In this document: in pieces, positions 28,462 to 36,379 of the stretch
Position numbering within the stretch: position 1 is the stretch's first letter
Layout of the letters: the number at the start of each line of letters is the position of its first letter
Origin: Candidatus Eiseniibacteriota bacterium
GTDB taxonomy: Bacteria; Eisenbacteria; RBG-16-71-46; JAGVPR01
DNA length: 36,995 bases
Reading direction: 5' to 3'
Assembly: GCA_020052115.1 (NCBI GenBank)
Contig: JAGVPR010000109.1
Location: 1 to 36,995, forward strand
Position numbers and translations under genes: made by a program
Notes under the pieces: generated by a model
What the model was told of the DNA's origin: nothing
Database searches by the model: none
Seen by the model: the letters and a program-made list of their open reading frames with translations, nothing else

Positions 28462-29426
28462 AGCCGGCGCCCGCCTTCGACGATGTCCGGGAGGCGGCGC
28501 GCCGGCTCGACGGCGTGGCGCACCGCACCCCGGTGCTCACGTCGCGGACCTTCGACGAGCGGGCGGGGACGCGCGCGTTCTTCAAGTGCGAGAACCTCCA
28601 GCGTGCAGGCGCGTTCAAGTTTCGCGGCGCCTACAATACGGTGGTTCGCCTGACCGGCGCCGAGCGCGCCTGCGGAGTCGTCTCCTACTCCTCCGGGAAT
28701 CACGCCCAGGGGCTCGCGCTCGCCGCGCGCCTGCTCGGCGCGCCGGCCGTGATCGTCATGCCGAACGACGCCCCGGAGGTGAAGCTCGCGGCGACGCGCG
28801 GCTATGGAGCCGAGATCGTCCTCTACGAGCGGGCGGAGGGGAAGCGGGAGGAGATCGCGAGACGGATCGGCGCCGAACGAGGGATGACGCTCGTTCCGCC
28901 ATTCGACCACCCGCACATCATCGCGGGGCAGGGTACGGCCGGCCTCGAACTCCTCGAAGAGGTTCGCGATCTCGATGTGCTCGTCGTGCCGGTGGGCGGG
29001 GGCGGGCTCATCTCCGGCTGCGCGCTCGCGGCACACGCGCTCAGGCCGTCGGCGCGCGTGGTGGGCGTGGAGCCCGCCCAGGCAAACGACTCTTACCTCT
29101 CGCTCGCGCGCGGCGAGCGCGTCGCCACGGCGCAGGCCCAGTCAATCGCGGACGGGTTGCTGCCGACGGCCCCCGGCGAGATCACCTTTCCGATCATGAA
29201 AGCGCACGTCCACTCGATCGCGCTCGTCACGGACGAGGAGATCGCAGACGCCGTGCGCTTCCTCCACGAACGGATGAAGATCGTCGTGGAGCCCAGCGGA
29301 GCCGCGACCGCGGCCGCGCTGCTTCACGGCCGGATCGAAGGCGTACGGGGGGCGAAGGTGGGCGTCATCCTCTCGGGCGGCAACGTGGATCCGAACGCGC
29401 TCACGGCGATCCTCGCGCGGGCGTGA
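28458..29426 (+). CDS. Threonine/serine dehydratase (PLP fold type II), short form without ACT domain
   Basis: FFKCENLQRAGAFKFRGAYNTV (PLP Lys), SSGNHAQGLALAARLLG, VPVGGGGLISGCALA, GVILSGGNVD. GTG start overlaps the S9 stop as GTGA. Confidence 0.92.
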   Translation: MKPAPAFDDVREAARRLDGVAHRTPVLTSRTFDERAGTRAFFKCENLQRAGAFKFRGAYNTVVRLTGAERACGVVSYSSGNHAQGLALAARLLGAPAVIVMPNDAPEVKLAATRGYGAEIVLYERAEGKREEIARRIGAERGMTLVPPFDHPHIIAGQGTAGLELLEEVRDLDVLVVPVGGGGLISGCALAAHALRPSARVVGVEPAQANDSYLSLARGERVATAQAQSIADGLLPTAPGEITFPIMKAHVHSIALVTDEEIADAVRFLHERMKIVVEPSGAATAAALLHGRIEGVRGAKVGVILSGGNVDPNALTAILARA

Positions 29427-29520
29427 GGGCCGCCCGCCGGAAAGCGCTCGCGGTGAGACGGAAACCGGCCGCGTCCGGCCCTGCGTCCCCATGGGTTCGT
29501 CCGCGCCCGGCCCGTCCAGC

Positions 29521-31044
29521 TCAGCGTGTCAGCGTCCTGACGACTTGCCCTTCCGCATTGATGATCCTCGCCACCAGCGGCATCGCGCCCGGCATGCTGT
29601 GGGTCGCGCAGCCGTGGCACGGGTCGTAGGCCCGGAACGCCATCTCGACCTTGTTGAGCAGCCCGTCATTCACCTTGCCGCCGTGGATGAGCCCCTTCGC
29701 GGCCCGCTCCACGCTCATCGCCATGCGGGCGGAATTGCCCTGGGTGGCGACGATCAGGTTCGCTTTGCGAATGAGACCCCGCTCGTCCGTCTCATAGTGG
29801 TGGATGAGCGTCCCGCGCGGCGCCTCGACGACGCCGATGCCGACGGTCGGCGTCTCCTTCGGGATCGTGCGGATGTCGGTCCCGGTGATCCCCGGGTCCG
29901 CGAGCAGCTCGTTCATCCGTTCGGCCGCCGCGATCATCTCGATCACGCGCGCCCAGTGGTTCGCGAGCGTGTGATGGACCGGCTTGCCGCCGAGCGTCTG
30001 GAAGTACTCCTCGTACGCCTTCTGGGCGATCGGCGTCGCCATGCCTTCGGAGACGTTGAGCCGCGCGAGCGGGGCCACGGAGTAGATGCCGCTGTCGGCT
30101 CCCTCGGTGAACCCTTTCCAGCCGACCGGCTTCAGGTAACAGAACTTCACGTAGCTCCAAGGCTCGACGTGCTCGGCGACGTAGTCGAGGTACTTGCCGA
30201 TCGGGAACTTCGCGCACTCCTTCCCCTCGGGCGTGACGACACGAACCTGCCCGTCGTAGAAGTTCGGCCGGTTCTTTTCGTCCACGAGCCCCATGTAGTA
30301 CGTGCGGTGCGTGTAGGCATCGGAGGTGATGAGCTTCACGTACTCCGGGTTCGCTAGCACGATGTCCTTGAACACCTGCAGCGTGAACTTCGCGAATTCG
30401 AGCCCGTCGCGCGCCGTCTCCTGAAAATGCGCGAGATCCTGCCTGGGAAGCGCCTTCGCGACGCCTCCCGGAAGCCCGAGCACCGGATGGATCGGCTTGC
30501 CGCCGAGCACGCCGATCAGCGCGCGCAGCGAGCGCCGCATCGCGATGAGGCGCTTTCCCGTCTCGACGCCCACCTTCTGGATGACGCCGACGACGTTTCG
30601 CAGCTCCTTCGGCGCCTCGGGACCGACGATGAAATCCGGTCCGCCGAGGACGTAGACATGCAGCGCGTGGTCTTCGAGCATGAAGATGTCGTAGACCAGC
30701 TCGCGAAGCATCTTCGCCGTGGGAGGCGGCTCGACCTTGTAGAGTGAATCGAGCGCCTTCGCGGCCGCCATGTGGTGCGCCGTGGGGCAGACCCCACAGA
30801 TACGGCTCGTGATCTGCGGCATGTCTTCCGCGGGCCGACCCTTGCAGAACGTCTCGAAGGCCCGGAGCTCCGGCACCTGGAAGAACGCGCGCGCGACGTC
30901 GCCCTTCTGGTCCAGGAAGATGTCTATCTTCCCGTGTCCCTCCAGCCGCGTGATCGGATCCACGGTCACGCGCCTCGTCTTCATGTAGTCCACGACCGCC
31001 TTGTCGCGCCCCTGGTTCCACACCTTTGCGACGCCATCGCTCAT
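29521..31044 (-). CDS. mvhA: [NiFe] hydrogenase large subunit, F420-non-reducing (Mvh) type
   Basis: RRVTVDPITRLEGHGKIDI; N-terminal metal-binding RICGVCPTAHHMAA; C-terminal DPCHGCATH (nt 29599-29625) plus 25-aa extension. ATGA overlap with mvhG. Confidence 0.94.
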   Translation of the reverse strand: MSDGVAKVWNQGRDKAVVDYMKTRRVTVDPITRLEGHGKIDIFLDQKGDVARAFFQVPELRAFETFCKGRPAEDMPQITSRICGVCPTAHHMAAAKALDSLYKVEPPPTAKMLRELVYDIFMLEDHALHVYVLGGPDFIVGPEAPKELRNVVGVIQKVGVETGKRLIAMRRSLRALIGVLGGKPIHPVLGLPGGVAKALPRQDLAHFQETARDGLEFAKFTLQVFKDIVLANPEYVKLITSDAYTHRTYYMGLVDEKNRPNFYDGQVRVVTPEGKECAKFPIGKYLDYVAEHVEPWSYVKFCYLKPVGWKGFTEGADSGIYSVAPLARLNVSEGMATPIAQKAYEEYFQTLGGKPVHHTLANHWARVIEMIAAAERMNELLADPGITGTDIRTIPKETPTVGIGVVEAPRGTLIHHYETDERGLIRKANLIVATQGNSARMAMSVERAAKGLIHGGKVNDGLLNKVEMAFRAYDPCHGCATHSMPGAMPLVARIINAEGQVVRTLTR

Positions 31045-32024
31045 CGCGCGCCCTCCTTCGCGGCGAGGTTCGCGCGGAGCCTCGACGCCGCGAGCCCGTA
31101 CCGGTAGAAGGTGCCGACCGGATCGGGGATGCCCGACAGGGTTTGCAGGATCTCCTCGTCGGTCTTCGGCCCGATGTTGGACGCGATCGAGGACAGGATC
31201 TTCGCTCCGTGGTCCAGGACCCGGGAGGTCGGCCCGAAGCAGCCGGTGCACGGCATGTGGCCGCCGATGCACTGCGCCTCACATCCCTGGCGCGTGGCGG
31301 GGCCCATGCAGACGACGCCCTGCGCGATGAAGCACTTCTCCGGGTCCATCAACAGCTGATGCGGCCGCCGGAACGCGGCGATGGCCAGGTCATCCGGTTT
31401 CGTGTCGCGCCGCGGACATTGCTCGCACAGCGCCACGTCCGGGGCCAGGACCGTCCCCTTGGGCGGTAGCTTCCCGGCGAGGATGGCCGCCAGCGCCTCT
31501 TGCAGGAGCTTCGGCGTCGGCGGGCAGCCCGGGATGTAGTAGTCCACGTCGACCACCTGGTCGAGCGCGCGCACGATCTGCCGCAGCCGGGGAAGCGTGA
31601 CCTCGTGACCGTTCTCAACGTAGCGCTCGAGCGGGCGGGTCTTCTTCTCGTTTACCGTGCTCGGCGATTCCTCGTAGACGTCGCGGAGCGCCTCCTCCAG
31701 CGAGAAGAGGTTCGCGAGGCTGGGGATGCCGCCCTGGTGGGCGCAGGAGCCGTACGCGACCAGGAGCCGGCACTTCGCGCGCAAGATGCGGACGATCTCC
31801 TCCTGCTCGGAACTTCGGACGGCGCCGTTGACGAGGCCGACGGCGATCGAGCCGTCCGCATGCGCCTCGAGATCCTCGAGCTTGAAGTCCATCGCCACGG
31901 GCCACAGCACGATGTCCACGGCGGCGACGACGTCGAGGATCCCCTCGGCGAGGTCCACGACCGACTCCTCGCAGCCGCCGCAGGAGGCGCACCAGTAGAG
32001 AGCGACCTTCGGCTTATCGGGCAT
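31041..32024 (-). CDS. mvhG: [NiFe] hydrogenase small subunit, Mvh type
   Basis: ALYWCASCGGCEESVVDLAE..VAYGSCAHQGGIPSL..YYIPGCPPTP..CIGGHMPCTGCFGPT. ATG 32024 with SD GAGGAGG inside the end of mvhD; the track start 32042 includes that SD. Confidence 0.93.
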   Translation of the reverse strand: MPDKPKVALYWCASCGGCEESVVDLAEGILDVVAAVDIVLWPVAMDFKLEDLEAHADGSIAVGLVNGAVRSSEQEEIVRILRAKCRLLVAYGSCAHQGGIPSLANLFSLEEALRDVYEESPSTVNEKKTRPLERYVENGHEVTLPRLRQIVRALDQVVDVDYYIPGCPPTPKLLQEALAAILAGKLPPKGTVLAPDVALCEQCPRRDTKPDDLAIAAFRRPHQLLMDPEKCFIAQGVVCMGPATRQGCEAQCIGGHMPCTGCFGPTSRVLDHGAKILSSIASNIGPKTDEEILQTLSGIPDPVGTFYRYGLAASRLRANLAAKEGAR

Positions 32025-32547
32025 GGCTCGTCGCCTCCTCATGGCGTTCGGACACCGCGGCCTCCAAGTGGTCGATCTCGCGGTCCCACTCGCGGAGGCG
32101 CCCGGGCAGGGCCAACGGCCCGAGCCTCACGACATCCTCGACCAGGCTGTTGACGACGGTCTTCACGCGCTCCCCCTCGGAGGCGGAGATCCACTCGAGT
32201 CGGAAGCGTTCCTTCTCGATGCCCATCTGTCCCAGCATGCGCTGCAGCAAGTGAAACCGGCGAAGGCAGTTGTAGTTGCCTTCCATGTAGTGGCAATCGC
32301 CCGGGTGGCACCCGCCGATGAGAACGGCGTCGGCGCCGCGGGCGAATGCGTCCATGACGAACTGGGGATCCACGCGCCCCGAGCACATCACCCGGATGAT
32401 GCGGAAGTGGGGCGAGTGCTTGAGCCTCGACACGCCCGCGAGGTCAGCGGCCGTGTACGTGCACCAGTTGCAGAAGAACGCGACGACGCGGGGCTTCCAC
32501 TCGGCCCTTGGGGCCGCCCCTTCGCGCGCCGCGACGTGGGCAGACAT
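32014..32547 (-). CDS. mvhD: Hydrogenase iron-sulfur subunit linking Mvh to Hdr
   Basis: RVVAFFCNWCTYTAADLAG...IRVMCSGRVDPQFVMDAFARGADAVLIGGCHPGDCHYMEGNYNCLRR. ATG 32547, SD GGAGGG. Confidence 0.94.
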   Translation of the reverse strand: MSAHVAAREGAAPRAEWKPRVVAFFCNWCTYTAADLAGVSRLKHSPHFRIIRVMCSGRVDPQFVMDAFARGADAVLIGGCHPGDCHYMEGNYNCLRRFHLLQRMLGQMGIEKERFRLEWISASEGERVKTVVNSLVEDVVRLGPLALPGRLREWDREIDHLEAAVSERHEEATSHAR

Positions 32548-32564
32548 GATCCCTCCGTACCCGC

Positions 32565-34568
32565 CTACGTGACGGGCGTGAGAAGCCCTTCGATCTCGCT
32601 GAAGATCTCGTCGTCCTGGAACAGGTTCTGCCGGATGGAGCCCGACGGGCAGGAGGCCACGCAGGTCCCGCACCCCTTGCAGAGAGCCTCGTTGAGCAGG
32701 GCCTTCTTCCTTGCGGCGTCGAACGAGATCGCCGTGTAAGGACAGAGCGCGATGCACGACTTGCAGCCCGAGCACTCTTCCTCGACGATGTAGGCCGTGT
32801 TCGGCTCCAGCTCCTTCGATCCCGCATCAATGAGCGCCAGGACCTGCGCCGCCGCGGCGCCCGCCTGCGCCACCGTGTCGGGGATGTCCTTCGGGCTCTG
32901 GCAGGCGCCGGCGATGTAGACGCCGTCGGTGAAGGTGTCCACCGGCGCGAGCTTCGGGTGCCGCTCGAGGAAGAACCCCTCGCTCGAGCACGACATGTTG
33001 AAGAGCCGGCGAATCTGCTGCGAGTCGGGGCCGGGCTCCAGCCCCGTCGCGAGGACCACCATATCCACCGGCACGCGGCGGACGCGTCCGATGAGCGTGT
33101 CCTCCACGCGAATGACGAGCTTCCCCTCCTCGTCCGGCGTGAAGGCCCAGTCGCTCACCTCGGCGACGCGGCCGCGGATGAAGTGGACGCCGTCGTCCAT
33201 CACCTTGTAGAAGAACTCCTCGTAGCCCTTTCCGGCCGTCCGCATGTCGGTGTAGAAGTTGAAGACCTCGGCGCCGGTGTGCTCCTTGATGAGGTGCGCG
33301 AGCTTCAGCGAGTACATGCAGCAGACGCGGCTGCACCAGCGGTTCGTTTTCTCGTCCCGGGATCCGACGCAGTGGATGATCCCCACCGCCTTCGGCGCCT
33401 TGCCCTCGCGCGTGACGACCTGGCCGCCGGTCGGCCCCGAGGCGTTCACGAGGCGCTCGACCTCGAGCGCGGTGAAGACGTTTGGCATCCTTCCGTAGCC
33501 GTAGAAGGGCACTTTCTCCGATGGGACGGTCTGGAAGCCGGTGGCGACGATCACCGCGCCGACCTCGATCTGTTCGATCCTCTCCGTCTGCTTGAAGTCG
33601 ATCGCATCGCGGTCGCACTTCTCTGCGCAGGTCTTCTTGCACTTGCCGGACTTGAACTCGATGCACTGCTCAGGGTCTATGAGCACGAGCTGCGGAGTCG
33701 CCTGGGGAAACGGAATGTAGACAGGCTTGCGCTTGCCGAGCCCCTGGTTGAACTCGTCGTAGAACTTCCCTTCCTTGAATACGCATGCCTCGATGCACTC
33801 GAGGCACCCGACGCACAGCTCCTCGATCACGTAACGGGGCTTTCGCTTCACCGTCACCCTGTACCGGCCGACGAAGCCTTCGACCTTGGTGACCTCCGAG
33901 TACGTCCACAGCGTGATGTTCGGGTGCGAGCGCACCGCCGACATCTTCGGGGTCAAGATGCACGCCGCGCAGTCCAGGGTCGGAAAGGTCTTGTCGAACT
34001 TCGCCATGTGGCCGCCGATCGTCGGCTCCTTCTCGACGAGATAGACCTTCTTGCCGGCCGAAGCCAGCGTCAACGCGGCGTGGATGCCCGCGATTCCGCC
34101 GCCCACTATGAGAACCGCCGGGGTGATCGGCACCTTCTTCTGTTCGAGGGCCCGGTGAAGGCGGACGCGGCGCACCGCGGCGCGCGCGAGGTCAACCGCC
34201 TTCTCGGTCGCGTCGGCCGGGTCGTCGTGCACCCAAGAGACGTTCTCGCGTATGTTCACCATCTGGAAGTGGAACGCGTTCAGCCCTCCGCGCGCGACCG
34301 CGGTGCGGAAGGTGTGCTCGTGGAGCAGCGGCGAACAGGACGCGACGACGACCCGGTCGAGCTTCTGCTCACGGATGTCGTCCATGATCATCTGCTGCCC
34401 GGGGTCCGAGCACATGTACTTGTAGTCGCGGGAGAGCACGACGCCCGGGAAGCGGGCGACCGCCTGGGCGACCGCCGTGACATCCACCTTGCCGGCGATG
34501 TTGTGGCCGCAGTGGCAGACGTAGAAGCCGATCCGCGGCGAGCCGTTCTGCTGGGCCGGTTCAAACAC
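32565..34568 (-). CDS. hdrA: Heterodisulfide reductase subunit A (FAD, multiple [4Fe-4S])
   Basis: RIGFYVCHCGHNIAGKVDV..YMCSDPGQQMI..SCSPLLHEHTF; FAD site VLIVGGGIAGIHAALTLASAGKKVYLVEKEP; ferredoxin motifs CVGCLECIEAC, CSGCKSCIALCP, CKGCGTCVASCP. SD GGAGGTGA lies 8 nt before GTG 34568; the track start GTG 34580 is inside that SD. Confidence 0.95.
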   Translation of the reverse strand: MFEPAQQNGSPRIGFYVCHCGHNIAGKVDVTAVAQAVARFPGVVLSRDYKYMCSDPGQQMIMDDIREQKLDRVVVASCSPLLHEHTFRTAVARGGLNAFHFQMVNIRENVSWVHDDPADATEKAVDLARAAVRRVRLHRALEQKKVPITPAVLIVGGGIAGIHAALTLASAGKKVYLVEKEPTIGGHMAKFDKTFPTLDCAACILTPKMSAVRSHPNITLWTYSEVTKVEGFVGRYRVTVKRKPRYVIEELCVGCLECIEACVFKEGKFYDEFNQGLGKRKPVYIPFPQATPQLVLIDPEQCIEFKSGKCKKTCAEKCDRDAIDFKQTERIEQIEVGAVIVATGFQTVPSEKVPFYGYGRMPNVFTALEVERLVNASGPTGGQVVTREGKAPKAVGIIHCVGSRDEKTNRWCSRVCCMYSLKLAHLIKEHTGAEVFNFYTDMRTAGKGYEEFFYKVMDDGVHFIRGRVAEVSDWAFTPDEEGKLVIRVEDTLIGRVRRVPVDMVVLATGLEPGPDSQQIRRLFNMSCSSEGFFLERHPKLAPVDTFTDGVYIAGACQSPKDIPDTVAQAGAAAAQVLALIDAGSKELEPNTAYIVEEECSGCKSCIALCPYTAISFDAARKKALLNEALCKGCGTCVASCPSGSIRQNLFQDDEIFSEIEGLLTPVT

Positions 34569-35463
34569 GGGCGGGCTCACCTCCCTGCGGCGCTCCCGAC
34601 GTCATGGGGGGCGGGATGATGATCTTGTTGAACCCCAGCTTGTCGTTCGGGATCCCGAGCGCGAGGCCGAGGATCTGCGTGAAGTAGGCGACCGGCATGC
34701 GGAGGTCGTCGTCGAACTGCTTGTTCATCTCCTGCTGGAACGACTCGAGATTGAGCTGGCAGAGCGGGCAGGTCGTGACCACGCAGTTCGCGCCCCGGCG
34801 CCGCGCTTCCTTGAGGATGCTGTAGCTCATCTCCATCCCCACCGCGTGGATCGTGCCCATGAGGCTCGCGCCGCAACAGCGGGTGCGAAGCGGCCAGTCC
34901 ACCGTCTCGGCGCCGAGCGCTTCCATCAGCTTCTCGAAGGTCGAAGGCGTGCGGGGATCGTCGAACGACGCGAACGGACGAACGATCTGGCAGCCGTAGT
35001 AGCACGCCAGGCGCAGATGGCCGAGGCGGCTCTTCACCTTCTTGGCGATCGTCTCGACGCCGATGTCGTTGACGAGGACGTCGAGCGGATGGCGCGGCGT
35101 AACCGTGCCGGCGTAACTGTGTCCTGCATCGGCCAGCGCTCTCCCGACGACCTTCTGGACTTCAGGGTTTCCCTTCAAGTAGCGATCCGTTTTCGTCAGC
35201 ACCAGGAAGCAGGCGCTGCACGGCGCGACGAGCTGCGTCTGCCCGCTGCGCCCGTGCTGCCTCTCGGCCAGGGAGAGATTGCGGGCCGCCAGCGCCATCG
35301 CCTTGTCCTCGTCAACGGCCATGTAGGCGGTCGCGCCGCAGCAGTTCCAGTCATCGAGTTCTTCCAGCGGCACGTCGAGGGCGCGGAACAGGCTCAGCAG
35401 AGATTCCTCGTAGGCCTTTCCGGTGCTCCGCAGGCTGCACCCGGGGTAGTAGAGGTACCTCAT
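34561..35463 (-). CDS. hdrB: Heterodisulfide reductase subunit B (two CCG domains)
   Basis: YYPGCSL..WNCCGATAY..PCSACFLVLT..ACYYGCQIVRPF..TRCCGASLMG..TCPLCQLNLE. Confidence 0.95.
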   Translation of the reverse strand: MRYLYYPGCSLRSTGKAYEESLLSLFRALDVPLEELDDWNCCGATAYMAVDEDKAMALAARNLSLAERQHGRSGQTQLVAPCSACFLVLTKTDRYLKGNPEVQKVVGRALADAGHSYAGTVTPRHPLDVLVNDIGVETIAKKVKSRLGHLRLACYYGCQIVRPFASFDDPRTPSTFEKLMEALGAETVDWPLRTRCCGASLMGTIHAVGMEMSYSILKEARRRGANCVVTTCPLCQLNLESFQQEMNKQFDDDLRMPVAYFTQILGLALGIPNDKLGFNKIIIPPPMTSGAPQGGEPARV

Positions 35464-36107
35464 GACCAGAGCTCCTTCTCGGCCTTCTCCACGCCGTCCA
35501 TGAGCGCCTTGATCTCGCCTTTCGCGCGCACGCTCTCGGGTCTCAGCGGCAGGTGCCCCATGCGGATCAGCGTCATCCCGAGCTTCATGTCTCTGAAGAC
35601 CTTGACGAGGTTCGTCTTCCAGTAGAGCGCCATCATGAGCAGCGCTTCGCTGTTCCTTCCGCGCTTCTCGACCTGCTTGAAGAACTCCGTGGCGAGAACA
35701 GGCGTCGGCAGCTTCTTCGGGTAGAGGCCCTCGGAGATCGCCTCACGCTTGAGGGCGTACATCACGTCGGTGATTCGGATCTGGCGGGGACACTCGACCG
35801 TGCAGGAGTAGCAGGATGCGCACAGCCAGATGGTGAGGCACTGGAGGACATCGTTCTTGAAGCCTTCGCGCACCATCGCCACGATCTTCCGCGGCGTGTA
35901 ATCCATGTAGGGGCTGACGGGGCAGGTCGCGCTGCACGTGCCGCACTGGATGCAATTCAGGAATGCTTCGCCGTGGGCGCGCCATTTGACGCGCTGGGCG
36001 AACGCCGGATCCAGCTCGGACTGAAAAGCGATCTGAAGACGAACCTTCTTCGGCTCCACTACGTGAAGAGGCAAACCGTAGGGAGCAGTCGACGGCTTCG
36101 AACCCAT
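35460..36107 (-). CDS. hdrC: Heterodisulfide reductase subunit C ([4Fe-4S] protein)
   Basis: CIQCGTCSATCPVSPYMDYTPRKI and CASCYSCTVECPRQIRITDVMYALKR. ATG 36107 with SD AGGAGG (minus strand, 36120-36115). ATGA overlap with hdrB. The track start 36458 is upstream of the predicted promoter. Confidence 0.93.
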   Translation of the reverse strand: MGSKPSTAPYGLPLHVVEPKKVRLQIAFQSELDPAFAQRVKWRAHGEAFLNCIQCGTCSATCPVSPYMDYTPRKIVAMVREGFKNDVLQCLTIWLCASCYSCTVECPRQIRITDVMYALKREAISEGLYPKKLPTPVLATEFFKQVEKRGRNSEALLMMALYWKTNLVKVFRDMKLGMTLIRMGHLPLRPESVRAKGEIKALMDGVEKAEKELWS

Positions 36108-36111
36108 GGAC

Positions 36112-36139
36112 GCGCCTCCTTTCTCGGCCCGAGAGGCGC
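36112..36139 (-). promoter_or_regulatory. SD-sequestering hairpin in the hdrC leader
   Basis: GCGCCTC (36139-36133, minus) is a perfect complement of GAGGCGC (36118-36112), which contains most of the hdrC SD; alternative nested TCTCG-GGC-CGAGA stem. Confidence 0.6.
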
Positions 36140-36159
36140 CCACCGCCGCAACCCCACAC

Positions 36160-36193
36160 CGATGGGCCGGCGGCAAAAGCCACAGGCCCATCG
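36160..36193 (-). promoter_or_regulatory. 9-bp leader hairpin at the predicted 5' end of the hdr-mvh transcript
   Basis: CGATGGGCC (minus, 36193-36185) pairs perfectly with GGCCCATCG (36168-36160), with inner GGC-TTTT-GCC. Confidence 0.6.
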
Positions 36194-36202
36194 CCACGGT
36201 GC

Positions 36203-36232
36203 ATTGTATCAGAGAAAAAGGTCTGTTGACCA
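36203..36232 (-). promoter_or_regulatory. Promoter of the hdrCBA-mvhDGA operon
   Basis: Minus strand TGGTCA (36232-36227), 18 nt, extended -10 TGA-TACAAT (TACAAT 36208-36203). Confidence 0.6.
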
Positions 36233-36272
36233 GAGCTTCTCTCAGCCATTCCGTATCTGTCCCTGAAAGACT

Positions 36273-36301
36273 TTGACATGAGCTCCCGAGGTTGATAGCG
36301 T
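36273..36301 (+). promoter_or_regulatory. Promoter candidate for the divergent lipoprotein gene
   Basis: TTGACA (36273-36278), 17 nt, TAGCGT (36296-36301); -10 is weak. Confidence 0.4.
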
Positions 36302-36379
36302 AACTCGCTGAATTCTCATGAGATGTCGGGTTGCGACGAGCGACCCGAAGGGCTCCGGAACGTCGGGAGGGGAAAGACC

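Noticed and set aside
29426-29482. AGGGCCG/CGGCCCT inverted repeat in the convergent gap before mvhA
   Set aside because: Loop of about 43 nt and no T-tract; weak as a terminator.
32958-34619. 553-aa plus-strand ORF antisense to hdrA (also 10881-12380, 18703-20496, 29792-31282 and similar)
   Set aside because: Each lies opposite or out of frame with a gene with clear family motifs; no signal peptide, SD or recognisable domain.
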